NCBI GenBank assembly: GCA_032622095.1
Contig: CP136061.1
Span: forward strand, 125,500,754 to 125,564,753
Reading direction: 5' to 3'
Source: Siphonodentalium dalli
Taxonomy: Eukaryota; Mollusca; Scaphopoda; Gadilida; Siphonodentaliidae
Length of the DNA stretch: 64,000 bases
Below the pieces are notes generated by a model. That model was given only the letters and a program-made list of their open reading frames with translations, was not told the origin of the DNA and did not search any database. Made by a program: the position numbers and the translations under genes. Below, in pieces: positions 1 to 12,665 of the stretch (the first letter of the stretch is position 1; the number at the start of each line of letters is the position of its first letter).

Positions 1-145
1 CGAGATTAGAACTAGCTTTGCCAGAGCTGGTTTATATGACGATCTGTCGGAATTGGGAGATAAATTGTAGTTCGGGAGCGGATGGTGACTCCATCCATTA
101 CAGCATAGTAACTGTTGTCTTCTGTATTATGCACATCGCAAACAT

Positions 146-340
146 TATACCCTTTATTGGCGGGAGCTGCGCTGGTGCAGCATTAAATATCCTGTGCCAA
201 TGCATTATCTGATATATGCGAGTTTCACATAGGGAGCTTCGCACAAGAGAATGAACTGGCTTGCAATATCAATGCAAATATATAGGCCAATGTATTCTCT
301 TGTATATGCGAGTCTCCCATAGGGAATGCATTGGCGCGAA
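146..340. mobile_element. MITE family M1, partial copy
   Basis: Shares GGGAGCTGCGCTGG, CCAATGCATTAT and GCGAGTCTCCCATAGG with the copies at 4432 and 23578. The far end is missing. Confidence 0.7.
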
Positions 341-1353
341 ACGTGACAATAACAAGAGACCACACGAGTGACGCGACAAACCAGAATGCCAATCTATAAT
401 TTACGAAAAATAGAAACTACCGAGAGCACATCGTATTTCTGGAATATTTTCCTTCGCTTTGATTTATCGCGCAACCATTAGAGCCGCAGTTAGAACAGTG
501 AAAATAGAATTGTGTTCCCCGCAACAATCTGCGACGGGAGACTGACGAAACACGACAACCAGCGACTGTGTGTGTAGTCGCTCGCTTGACTATAGACTGA
601 GAGGACTGGGACTCTGAACTACAACAGTCAAATCACTTTGAAACAACTAGTTCTACAGATGTACACCTTGAAATTTCCAACGCCATTCCCCTGACCGTCC
701 CCACCCATAGCCTCATTGGGTTAGAATTGTACAACTGATAGCTCAAGCTATAACAACTGTTGAACATTTCCAACCCGACTTGCTCCTTTATTTTTTTTTA
801 CCGATCGACCCCATTTAAATTTATTTGAATCCCAACTACCCATGGACCCTACACACCAAATGTCAGATTAATCAGTCAAGTAGTTCCAGAGAAGAAGTCT
901 TAAAGTATTGTGGAACACTCCGGTGTGGTGATGAAATAGAAATGGAGAATTTTGGAGTAATTTTTACAAATAGTATATCCAAATTAACAACACACATGTG
1001 CAAAGTCATTCGTATATATGAATTAAATGCAGTGACTCTCGATGGCGAAATCGTTTTCGTTAGTTTATCGCCGATAGATGCGTCCCGAATCGAGTAATAA
1101 CTATTGACAAATGAGCGTATAGTTCTGACGATGTTTTCTATGGATTGGTACGGTCGATTTGCTTCAAATTTTCGGCGATGTTAGTAGAATATTACATTCC
1201 TCCAGTTTTCGTAGCGCCTAACTTATCAGTTTCACGCACCCGAACAAGTACATAATGTCTTTAAATGAGTTTTATATATGAATGATTTCACTGGACTGAA
1301 AATTGGCCAGTTCCCATAGGCACACCAGTTCTTGACCGGTCGACCTCATTTTA
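341..1353. other. unassigned; one weak exon-like ORF
   Basis: An open frame about 840-1097 (plus) includes YCGTLRCGDEIEMENFGVIF and VSLSPIDASRIE after acceptor-like CAG sites. I do not recognise it and no partner exon was seen. Confidence 0.2.
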
Positions 1354-3170
1354 ACAATGAAAGTGTCAATGACACTGTAGCTCCACTTGGAAAGGGAATA
1401 ATTTAATGTATTACAGTCAATGGAGCGATTAGGAATGTAGAAAGTTGAATGTATAATACTAGTTTATAGACATGAAGAGAAAAGAAAATCCAAGATGGCT
1501 GCTGACGGCCGAATGACCCCAAAATGATTATATCCCATCCACATGTCATCGTTAACATCCATGACAAATTTTATGACGATCAGATTAAAGGTACGACCTG
1601 TAGCCCATGCTAATGGATTGAATTTAGTCATACAAAGAGTAAAATCCAAGATGGCTGCTGGCGGCCATGTTTTTTGGACACATGACCCCAAAATGACTCG
1701 TTCCCATCTACATATCATTGTTAACATCCAGGACAAATTTTATGATGATCAGACTAAAAGTACGACCTGTAGCCCGTGCTAAATGATTTAGTCATACAAA
1801 AAGTAAGGATTTAGTCATACAAAGAGTAAAATCCAAGATGGCTGCTGCGGTCATGTTTTTTGGCCGAATGACCCCAAAATTAATCGTTCCCATTTACATG
1901 TCAATATTAACATCCATGATAAATTTTATGATGATCAGACGAACCTGTGCTAATAGATTGAATTTTGAAATCAAAGATGGCCACTGGCGGCCATGTTTTT
2001 CATCCAAATGACCCCAAAATGACTCGTTCCCATCTACATTCCAATTTCAACAGCCACGAAAAATTTCATGACGATCAGACTCAAGGTACGACCTGTAGTC
2101 CGTGCTAAAGAATTTAGTCATACAAAGAGTCAAATCCAAGATGGCTTCTGGTGGCCATGTTTTTTGGCCGAATCACCTCAAAATGACTCGTTCCCATCTA
2201 CATGTCATTGTTAACATTCATGACAAATTTCATGATGATCAGACTAAAAGTACGACCTGTAGCCCGTGCTAAATGATTTAGTCATACAAAGGGTAAAATC
2301 CAAGATGGCTGCTGGCGGCCATGTTTTTTGGCCGAATGACCTCAAAATGACTTGTTTCCATCTACATGTCATTGTTAACATCCATGACAAATTTTATGAT
2401 GATCAGACTAAAGGTACGACCGGTAGCCTGTGCTAAAGGGTCTAGTCATACAAAGAGTAAAATCCAAGATGGCTGCTGGCGGCCATGTTTTTTGGCCGAA
2501 TGACCTCAAAATGACTCGTTCCCATCTACATGTCATTGTTAACATCCATGACAAATTTCATGATGATCAGACTAAAGGTACGACCTGTAGCCTGTGCTAA
2601 TGGATTGAATTTTGAAATCAAAGATGGCCACTAGCGGCCATGTTTTTCATCCGAATGACCCCAAAATGACTCGTTCCCATCTACATTACAATTTCAACAG
2701 CCATAAAAAAGTTCATGATGATCAGACTCAAGGTACGACCTGTAGTCCGTGCTAAAGGATTTAGTCATACAAAGAGTAAAATCCAAGATGGCTGCTGGCG
2801 GCCATGTTTTTTGGCCGAATGACCCCAAAATTAATCGTTCCCATCTACATGTCAATATTAACATCCATGACAAATTTCATGATGATCAGACGAACGGTAC
2901 GACCTGTAACCCGTGCTAATGGATTGAATTTTGAAATCAAAGATGGCCACTGGCGGCCATGTTTTTCATCCGAATGACCCCAAAATGACTCGTTCCCATC
3001 TACATTACAATTTCAACAGCCATAAACAAATGTATGATGATCAGACTAAAAGTACGACCTGTAGCCCGTGCTAAATGATTTAGTCATACAAAGAGTAAAA
3101 TCCAAGATGGCTTCTGGTGGCCATGTTTTTTGGCCGAATGACCCCAAAATGAGCTAAAAATATGTATCCC
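1354..3170. repeat. family-A tandem array, copy 1 (about 11 monomers of 155-165 bp)
   Basis: Monomers carry AAGATGGCTGCTGGCGGCCA, CCAAAATGACTCGTTCCCAT and GGATTTAGTCATACAAAGAG. AAGATGG starts recur near 1494, 1649, 1835, 1976, 2139, 2304, 2467, 2622, 2787, 2940 and 3104. The array follows a GTGTCAATGACACTGTAGCTC start at 1363 also seen at 16293 and 33301. Not coding. Confidence 0.92.
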
Positions 3171-3832
3171 AGTCACCCAAGCACCCTCCATATTATATAT
3201 GAGCTAGATAAGCCTGATGGCTCTTGATGGAAACACATTATAAGCCTCGCCCATATTTGACCTGGTGACCATATTTGAACAAATATGAATTCCCAGTCAC
3301 CGAAGGACCCTCCATATTAAATATAAACTAAATAGACTTGATGATTCTTGCACAGTTTTGAGAATTAATATAGAGGGAACGAGTTATGTCCCTGAACTCA
3401 CCCCTATTTGACCTGGTCACCCCATTTTAATAAATCTGAATACCAACCACAGAAGGGCCCTCCATACCAATATAAGCTAAATAGGCCTCATGGTTCTATC
3501 AGAGAACATGTTTTCATAATTACTATCGAGGGGAAAAGATTTTACCCTGATCTCACCCATTTTTGACATGGTGACCCCATTTTAACAAATCTGAATTCCA
3601 GTCACACAAAGATCATTCAGACCAGATATAAGCTAGATAGGCAATATGAATCTTGAAAAGAAGCCGTTTTAAGAATTACTATGGATGGGTGAGTTATGCC
3701 CCCCTCTCTGCCCTTATTTGACCTGGTTCACCCATTTGAACATATCTTAATATGAATATGTTGACGGACGGTGCGACGGAGTGATGACTATAGCTAAAAA
3801 CGAAAACAGGAGTCTTCGTCTGAGCTGAGCTA
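3150..3832. repeat. second monomer type fused to family-A copy 1, with terminal hairpin
   Basis: Four monomers of about 125-150 bp with CACCCTCCATATTA-like, AAGCTAGATAGGC-like and TTTGACCTGGT blocks follow the family-A array without a gap. They end in GACGGACGGTGCGACGG (3763-3779) and a stem-loop 3791-3832 (TAGCT with AGCTA, ACGAA with TTCGT). Confidence 0.8.
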
Positions 3833-4431
3833 AAAAGTGGTGACGACGATACTCATGATACTTCCACCGTTGCTATAGCTCTACGGCAGCTCCATACATC
3901 GGAATGACGGAAATGATTCATGGAACACGATGTTTCTACAATATTTTCTTTTCTGCCATGCATATTAATGCCATTCTGGTCATGTAGCTGTGGACATGTG
4001 GAAATTATCCACCCCCAAGTTAGGAACTTGTGTTTTTATTTGTCAGGTACATGTGCGTGCATGGTCATGACGGATATGTGAGTTCTAATATAGGCATATG
4101 TAACCTATGACAACAATTATCAAAGTTTCATGTTCCAGGCGCCAATTGGTGGGGACTACCAATTTAGCCACCAAACAGGAACAAGTTGTCCAACATAAGA
4201 ATTCAGCAACTGAATTTCCACAAACTTCATGCACCCCTACCCAGTATTGCCACATTTCTAAAATGCCTCTGCTACGCATTTCAAAGTGGCTCATTGTGTG
4301 AGGTGCATAGCACATTAGGCCGTCAATAACAGTCCATTGATGTCGAACCCTGGGACCAATAATATAAAACTGCACCTGTAATTTACAAAACGGTAACATT
4401 TGAGTATTATAATCAACAATACAACACGTCA
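3833..4431. other. no feature recognised
   Basis: Unique-looking AT-rich sequence. The overlapping frames on both strands near 4100-4430 have no family resemblance. Confidence 0.4.
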
Positions 4432-4676
4432 CTCGTGCTCACTTAACCAGTCCATGACTGGAGTTTCCTGAAATTTTGCGAAAACCCTGTGCCAATGCAT
4501 TATCTTATGTATGCGAGTCTCCCATAGGAAGCCACGGATATATAAGAGAATACATTGCCCTAACAATATTGACATTGTAAGTCATTGCATTGCAGAGACT
4601 CGCATATATTAGAGAATGCGCTTGCTTATGATCTTTATTACTGCATCAGCGCAGCTCCCGTTATGAAAGGGCTAAG
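4432..4676. mobile_element. MITE family M1, inverted orientation
   Basis: Carries CCATGACTGGAGTTTCCTG at one end and GCGCAGCTCCCGTTATGAAA at the other. Internal GCGAGTCTCCCATAGG occurs in direct and inverted form. Confidence 0.75.
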
Positions 4677-4993
4677 ATGGGAATATTATTAGTAATTCAA
4701 TATCTTCGCACAGTATCGATAGAAGCTGCCTATGCGGTTTTTAAACCACTGATTTTCTTTTTACCGTCTTGTAATTTACACGCATACTAGTAATACATGA
4801 CCCTCACATTCGGTTCCCGACTGATATATACATGCGGATTTGCGATCAATGCAAAATGAGGGAAAGCTGGTCAAGTTTATCAATTTCATACCGGGCGTCG
4901 GTGGTTCTACGTGTTCTGGTGCGTTTTCCTGGTGAAATTAAACATTTGCGAGGTCTTCCCTCGGCCCATTAACCCTTTCCATACAAATGTTCA

Positions 4994-5216
4994 TTGATAA
5001 GTAATTATCCCTTAGGAAATCTTCAGTCAAAAAGTTCGACAAACGACATAAATAAACTGGCATGCTATACGAAATCAAATAACTTGGCAATTAATATATG
5101 GAAAACAACAGCAATTGTATTTCGCAAACGATCAACAAAGAAACAGCCGATGGTCCGAACGAATGATATAATTTCACATAAGTTTCGAGAGTATACACAT
5201 CTAGGATTCTAGGTGT
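4994..5216 (+). pseudogene. reverse-transcriptase fragment of a non-LTR element
   Basis: The frame reads STNDINKLACYTKSNNLAIN, then WKTTAIVFRKRST, then HKFREYTHLGF. This matches the segment after the catalytic ADD box of LINE reverse transcriptases (D-I-N-K-L, K-T, then YLG-like). Stops follow at once, and no catalytic motif is present in the fragment. Confidence 0.55.
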
Positions 5217-5446
5217 TATGCAATATAATGAAGTACAGTGAAACGCCCGAAAGATGTTTCATTGAACTTTTAGCTCAAATACCCGACTTTTAATATATGA
5301 ATGAGGATGATAAATTAATTCATATTTCTTATGAAAAACGAAAACAAAGAGATTTGTACTACAGTCTGTCCGGAATCTTTGAAGAGAGAGCATAAAACAA
5401 CTACTTGTATTAATTATTATATGCCGCTCAATTTAATTTATAATAA

Positions 5447-6120
5447 AAGGTCAGAAGACCACCGTGTCCCCCGAAAAAGTGGCAAGTCGATGCCCCTTTG
5501 TTGAAGAAATTAAAAACAAATGTTGAAATTTTCTAAGTTGAAAAGGGTTAATACCTGCGTAAAAAAAAAAAAAATCCGTCATCTATATACATGTTGCACA
5601 TCTCCAATATGTGGGTAACAATACTCTGAAGTTTCAAATATCTACGATCAAAACTGTAGGAGGAGTTGATTACACCACGAAGGTACCCTCATACAGAAAA
5701 TTATAAAAAATGTTGAAATTTTCTAAGTCAAAAAGGGTTAATAACTCCGTCAAAAAATAATTTTTCCGTCATCTATATACATGTTGCACATCTTCAATAT
5801 ATGGGCAACAATATTCTGAAGTTACAAATCTCTAGGATGAAAACTGTAGGAGGAGTTGATTACACCATGAAGGTACCCTCATACAGAAAATTATAAAAAA
5901 TGTTGAAATATTCTAAGTCGAAAAGGGTTAATAACTCAGTTAAAATTAATTTTTCCGTCATCTAGATACATGTTGCACATCTTCAATATATGGGCAACAA
6001 TATTCTGAAGTTTCAAATCTCTGGGATCAAAACTGTAGGAGGAGATGATTACACCATGAAGGTACTCAAAAGTGTGACGGACGGACGAACGGACGGACTG
6101 TCATAATGTTTTAGCTTGCT
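5447..6120. repeat. family-D tandem array, copy 1 (about 185 bp monomers)
   Basis: Three monomers with AAAACTGTAGGAGGAG, ATACATGTTGCACATC and TCTAAGTCGAAAAGGGTTAA, ending in GACGGACGGACGAACGGACG (6074-6100). Confidence 0.88.
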
Positions 6121-7419
6121 GCAGTCCTCCCAGCCCGTACGGCTATGCCGCGTATCCCGGATGAAGTCTACGACTTTCACTGTAACATGACGATTTTCAA
6201 AGGAAATGTTGGTCGATCAGTGGTGTCCAGTTAGCAAACAAGAGAACTTTTGTGTTGTCCTTGGACACAAATATCAACAAGAAAATAAAAGAACCATAAT
6301 AACCCAAACACGGAACTACAGATCGACAGAGAATTACCTCCAGATTTTAAAATCCACTAACAAACATGGGGAACACAGGGAACCGCTTAAGAACCTTTGA
6401 TGGGCACGATCCAATGTTGTCCTTTTGTTTGTTCTGCTGCTGTGTTTTTGTTTTGCTGGAGATAATACGTGCTATGGTTTCCGCCCTTGCGTGACCCGGT
6501 AACTCCAAAACTTATTGAAGGGTTCTATATATCGGCAGAGTGTTTGTCCAGCAAATACGGTAGAACGAACCGGGGTGATGAAAGTCGGCAACTTGCCAGC
6601 TATTAACTGACATATGGGCGCCGACGGGATAATAGGCAAGTTCGGATTGAGAATTTCTAACTTCAAAACTCGTTTCTTTCTTTGCTGACGATGCGGTCAT
6701 GTGATTCACGCCACATGGAAGACATTTTCGTACATGTATATGTACGGATACAAATAAGCAATATGTGTCCACATTCCAGAACGTATGTCGATTACGATAA
6801 TTAGCAAACCTTCACATGACCATGTAGATTCTGGTCATGTGGCTCTTATCAATTAAAGGGAACCAATGCATTCGAAAGAGGTTCATGTTAAATAACATAG
6901 AAGTATAAAACACTTTCTGGTGTTTTATACTTCTATGAAAATAGACTGACTTTTTCTCTTTTTTTTTCATTATTAATAACTCTCAGATAATGAGATTTCG
7001 GATATCAAAACCATTGGTATGTAAACATTAATGTTACATTGGAATACGGATAAAAGTCCAACTAGTCCAATAAGATACAACATTCTAGTGAAAATATGAC
7101 GGTTAACATTGCTAATTATGGTCTAAGCATTGCAATCATATTCAGATTAAACTTACTATACGATTAGCAATGTCTGTTGACAAATCACCGTGACAGATGT
7201 TGACATAACAATGTTTTCAGCACGAGAAATTTTGTTATAGGATAAACTTTATGCATAAAGTTGATATAATTATCCACGTTTTTCTTAGTGCATGATGTTT
7301 TTACATACTGTTCTTTGTTTGGATATTTACCCACTGCGAGTCCCTTTAATTACACGCATAACCAAGGTTTCCTGTCATTTTCAGTCACACAAAAGACATT
7401 GCAGACATTTAGTACAGGT
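6121..7419. other. no gene recognised
   Basis: Holds only the 18 bp hairpin at 6896. Short frames at 6206 and 6512 look random. Confidence 0.4.
6896..6937. repeat. perfect 18 bp hairpin
   Basis: CATAGAAGTATAAAACAC pairs without mismatch with GTGTTTTATACTTCTATG around the loop TTTCTG. Probably a remnant of a palindromic element. Confidence 0.7.
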
Positions 7420-7422
7420 TTA

Positions 7423-8068
7423 GGTGACACTCCACAGTTTCGAATGATCAGTAGGGGTAAATTTCTTAGAATAGAGTACCAGTGTTTTCTGTCACCATGG
7501 GTGTGGTATGTTTATTGAGAGAAGGTTAGTTATGAATTTGTGGATTTTTAGAGGATGTCTTTGAGTTTTGAAAAATATTGTTTCAGGTGACCTTGACCCC
7601 ACCAGTATGAAGTAGTAGCGATTTCTGCGAAACAGTGGCTCCAGACACCAGCGTGACTTTTTAGCACCTAAAATTTGTCATCTGCATGAAAAATATATTT
7701 TTTAAAATTACAGTGGTGAGAAGTTTGAAATTTTTTGATATTTTTGTGAGGAAACAGTGTGCTTCCAGACAACATAGGCGGCTATACCATAGATTGTCTG
7801 GTTTTTGTGTCCCATTGGCCTGAAAATCGCTTATTTTGGCCATTTTTGCATCAAAATTTCATTTTTCAGGCACACAATCAAGGGGCATAACTCTTGCTAC
7901 CCCCATTAAAATGACAATTCTGTACCAAAATCTTTAAGCCTAGTATGTGCTCAACCCAGGTATGTATACATTGTATATGTGTTGTGGGATCACATTTCAG
8001 TTATTTTTCATTGAATTGGTGCCCCCTTATTTTTGCACCAATCCCTGCAGAAACTGTGGAGTGTCACC
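7423..8068. mobile_element. Harbinger-like non-autonomous element
   Basis: Inverted ends GGTGACACTCCACAGTTTC and GAAACTGTGGAGTGTCACC, flanked by TTA on both sides (7420-7422, 8069-8071). A 3 bp TTA/TAA duplication is typical of PIF/Harbinger. 646 bp, no transposase frame. Confidence 0.75.
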
Positions 8069-8550
8069 TTACGTTGTGGTGGATATTTATGCCACCATTC
8101 ATAAAACTATAATGTTGATCACTGATCTATTTGCTATATAGTCTGGTCGATAAACTAAAATTTTAGGGTCAACCTAGAAAAAATTTGGACTAAGTTGGTT
8201 TCTATTCCATTTTGAAGAGGAATATATCCTCTATAACATATCCAAAATCCGCTAAAATCCGCTTTGAGCATTTTCTGTAATACAAGATGGCGTCCATGAT
8301 GGCAGTTGGTATAGAAAAATCCTGAATTTCGGTGGTAGGTGCGCCAACAAATACCAAATTCGTAATAAAATAAAATCCACACAAACAATCCTTAGTCGTA
8401 AACCATATCGGTAGAATGTCTGTCCAAAATGGCCGCCAAAATTGACAAAATCGAATGAAATTTACAATTTGCGGAAAATTGAATAGCTGGTTATACAAGA
8501 ACGAACAGGCCGTCGAATTATACGAGGAAGAATGATTTCAGAGTATAAGT

Positions 8551-11500
8551 ACTCTAGTAGCTGAGGGCGTTTTGTATGCACTTTTATGTCCAGAGCAAAA
8601 CTCTTCACGAATCCACTAATTGAAGGTACACGAACAATATTTGGTTGGTGACACATTTCCCATTGAGGGCGAAATGGGTCAAATGAACACGCCCCTTTTT
8701 GCGCGAAGTACTACCACCCGCCGTGACTATATCTCCAGAACCGTTGGCCAAAGGGGGTCGTGTGACCACTCAAAATATGCGGAATGGCCACATTATGGGG
8801 GTCAGTAATACATTTTCATATCCAAAAGTCAATGGTTTTTAAGATAATTGCCAAAAACAAAACAAAATCCATTTTAAGGGCCCAATTTTGGGGTTCAGCA
8901 CTTTTATCTCAAAGCTGAGCCCCCAATTCGAATTTTATTGATCTATATCCATCGGTGCCACATATAGGTATAATTTCTGTACCATTATCGGATGGGATTG
9001 ACCTCCAAAGAGCTCTTGACCCTGAAAATCCACATTATGGGGGGTCAGTAATACATTTTCATATCCAAAAGTCAATGGTTTTTAAGATAATTGCCAAAAA
9101 CCGATTTCAGCATGTTACGCACCACAAGTATACAATACCACCAAGGCCACAGCATATGTATGACACTTTTTAAAGAACTATCCGAATTCTCTGATCGACT
9201 TAAGAGCACAATTGACCACACACAATGGGATTAGCTGGAAATTGCTGCTGAGGATGTGTTGATCCCGACACACAACGTGAGCTCTTCATGACTGAACATG
9301 CCTTGGAAACTGGTGTGCTTTACCAAAAATCAGGTAACAATTGTGCTCTAATCAACAGAAATGTACAGATTGAACAAAACAGGTTTTCAAAATTTGTTAT
9401 CAACATTTAACAGCTGATCTGATTTAAGTGACCAAGATATGAAACATGCTAAACACTTTTACTAAATGGAATGACCAGCTGTTTGCTTCATGCAGCAGCC
9501 ACATGTTGCGATCCTAAAATGGGTATTGCACCTGGGCATAGTAAAAACATGTTGTAATCAGATGGGAGATGACCATATATACCAGTATATATTTCAGAAG
9601 TAATCAATTCTTACAAAAGGACACCTCATCTCACAAAAAGTTTTAGGAAATGATGGAATGATCACTATTCAATCAATAGTAGAATGAGCCTTTGTCAGTC
9701 CCACATTAGTTTTGATTGGCCATGATCACTTGCAGGTTGGAGAAGATGAGGGTCTATAATTTCACTAACATAATTCTTCATAATAGCTAATAGCCCTCAT
9801 AACTTACCATTTTAAAGATATTTTCATTTTCAATACCACCTCAGGTTAAGTGGTCCTGCTAATTTTATATTATGCTGATGGGTACTGCTGGATTGATATG
9901 TTTGTAGGTCAAAGCAATTCTGTCAAGTACCATCATTTTACCTAAAGTTAGTTATTTTTGCATTGTTTGGCTAACCCGAGCAATTTGTGCAAAAGTCAGT
10001 GTCTGTATGCAACATTCAAGAACATATATACTTCAAAATTTTATTGTGTACGCTGATGTTTGGTAAACAACAGGAATAGTCATCTCAATTATGGCCAGTT
10101 TGTAAAAACCAGCACCCATTATTAAAATATTTCACAATATACATGTTTTTTAATGTTTTCTACACATTGTGGCTTATCCTCGATTCGTTCAGATAGCTTT
10201 GCTCTACCTGAATATCATACCAAATGTATTAGCATCACCACTAAACTTGGGATGAATACTGCCAAATGAATATATTGTGATAAGGGCAGTGGAAAAATAA
10301 TGGTTGAGTCTTTTCTAAATATAATTCTAGTAAAACCTACACAATACCGTCTTGGTCTGATAAGACTCAAGAGTCATGTTTATTTAGGAGTATAGACATG
10401 AAGTCCACCAGTTTCATGAAAATTAAATGGGCTGTGCACTAGTAACACCTGGACAAATGCAACACAAATGCAACACAAATGAAAAATACATAGTAACTTT
10501 CCTCAAACATAGATTATAACCTGACAATCATTGTGTTTGAATCAGTGTACATATGTATATGTAGGCATGGCCATAGCATGTTTTTGAAATACTGCAGAGT
10601 GCAGACCATAAATTTCACTAGAATATACATGTAGTTACTGCATGTACATCACACACATAAGGCGACTGACACACATAAACGTACCTGCAGGGTTCACAAT
10701 ATTTGACATGTAAAGTATATATATATCTCCTGTGCCTATAACATCAAACCAAACGGTTTACAGTACTTTTACTGACATTTTTGGAGTGGCACATATACAT
10801 ACATAAAAAATAAAAGTCAATTTAAAGGGACGAAATGAAAAATAAATTTGTGCAACTATAATGGAGATCTATATTGCATTACAACATCCACAAATCTACA
10901 AAATCTACAACATCCACAAATCTACAAAATCTACAAAAACATCTGACTATCATAGACATTGGTAATGTGATCATTTTTCCTTGATAAGTTGAAACATGAG
11001 GGAGGATTGCATAGCATGGCTACATGCAGAATTTAGATTTGTATGTATTTATATCTGCATCTCAACTGATTCTTGTATTTTTCTTCTAACTCACTCCAGG
11101 CTAGCCATTATTTGTTCTAGAATAATGTACATGTTAGGGAAATTGTAGAACATTTATACAAAATGGTGATGCAGCCAATCAAAATTGATGTGGGACTGAT
11201 AAAGACACAACCTGCTCGACTACTGAATCATACTGATTGATCAAATTGTAGTAACTCAACATTTACTAAACCTACTTGTGGGCTGAGTATAATTCAATTC
11301 AACATTAGAATACCATAAAAACACCCTGTTCTCCCATAAGTTTAAAGAAAATAACACATTGAACTCATTTACAAGTATATTGCTAATGTGATATATGTCA
11401 TTCCATTTATAACCATTTTGGCAGCCATCTCACATCAAAGGCCATGAAATCTAGATAACAAAAGATGAACTACATTCAAATTATATCACCAGGTAACCTT

Positions 11501-12101
11501 TTTGTAGGAGTTTTAGGTTACTGATCAAATACCGTATAATTGATGATTTCCTCAACATCTTTGTTATTGGGAAAATGTCTGTTTTTCATTCTACGACCAA
11601 TATATTCCATCCAAAAACCTTATTATCAGGGTCAAGAGCTCCTTGGAGGTCAATCTCATCCAATAATGGTACAGAAATTATACCTATATGTGGCACCGAT
11701 GGATATAGATCAATAAAATTTGAATTGGGGGCTCAGCTTTGAGATAAAAGTGCTGAACCCCAAAATTGGGCCTTAAAAATTTATTTTTTTGGGTTTTTGG
11801 CAATTATCTTAAAAACCATTGACATTTGGATATGAAAATGTATTACTGACCCCCCATAATGTGGCCATTCTGCACATTTTGAGTGGTCACACGACCCCCT
11901 TTGGCCAACGGTTCTGGAGATATAGTCACGGCGGGTGGTAGTACTTCGCGCAAAAAGGGGCGTGGCCATTTGACCCATTTCACCCTCAATGGGAAATGTG
12001 TCACCAACCAAATATTGTTCGTGTACCTTCAATTAGTGGATTCGTGAAGAGTTTTGCTCTGGACATAAAAGTGCATACAAAACGCCCTCAGCTACTAGAG
12101 T
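8551..12101. mobile_element. 3.55 kb inverted-repeat element (inner of a nested pair)
   Basis: Arms of about 473 bases (8551-9023 and 11627-12101) begin ACTCTAGTAGCTGAGGGCG and are highly similar. A more decayed inverted match continues inward; CAGTCCCACATTAG at 9696 against GATGTGGGACTG near 11189 is one example. A 60-base piece of the left arm is repeated directly at 9033-9100. No clear target duplication and no transposase frame. Confidence 0.82.
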
Positions 12102-12440
12102 AAAGGGGAGCTATTGATAATTGTATATAAGAATTCTCTCTAATGTATCTCGCGAGAGAGCAACCGAAAGCCAGGTCTCATACAACGATTGAATGTGGAA
12201 TTTTTGGGCACCAGGAAATAGAAGAATAACGCAGTTTTATCTGTACTGTTTATCTTGAATCGTGTAATATATGTGTATTAAAACAGTTAAATGTGATCTA
12301 ATAGGGATGTACTCATTGTGTGACCTTTTCTAGAAGCAGAAATATATGTAATGAAAACAGTCTCACGAATGTGACCGATAATCATTTATTTTTTAATCTA
12401 CAACACACTATAGAACAGTATGAGAGCTATTCATATGGTA

Positions 12441-12665
12441 CTAGGTAAAATGTGTAGATCCTATTGTCCGTGTCTTAAAATAGTAGTCATAGTTGCCTCC
12501 GGTCAAGTGATTAAACACGAATATTTCATTTTTATCACACAAATACATGGTGGTATACCATGAACGCAATTTATCAAAATACAAAGGATTACAATAGAGT
12601 ATCTTCAATAAATTCTCAACATAACCCAATTTGCCTACATACTCTATGGCAGAGACTGTCTTTAT
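12441..12665 (-). CDS. unidentified exon-like ORF inside the outer TIR element
   Basis: After a TTTCCAG acceptor-like site, an open frame of about 75 codons reads IKTVSAIEYVGKLGYVENLL, then YCNPLYFDKLRSWYTTMYLC, then NHLTGGNYDYYFKTRTIGST, and stops at TAG. The aromatic-rich composition looks protein-like rather than random. I do not recognise a family. It may be a remnant of the element's own protein or a captured exon. Confidence 0.28.
   Translation of the reverse strand: MKTVSAIEYVGKLGYVENLLKILYCNPLYFDKLRSWYTTMYLCDKNEIFVFNHLTGGNYDYYFKTRTIGSTHFT

Noticed and set aside
1494-3170. Regular repeat array resembling a CRISPR at first sight
   Set aside because: The whole 160 bp unit is repeated with no unique spacers, and this is animal DNA; it is a satellite-like transposon array.
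4085-4432. 115-codon minus-strand ORF
   Set aside because: No recognisable motif, overlaps another random frame, no splice context or paralogue in the window.
8620-8808. Protein-like ORF with a matching ORF at 11781-12032
   Set aside because: The two match because they lie in the two inverted arms of one element; no family resemblance.
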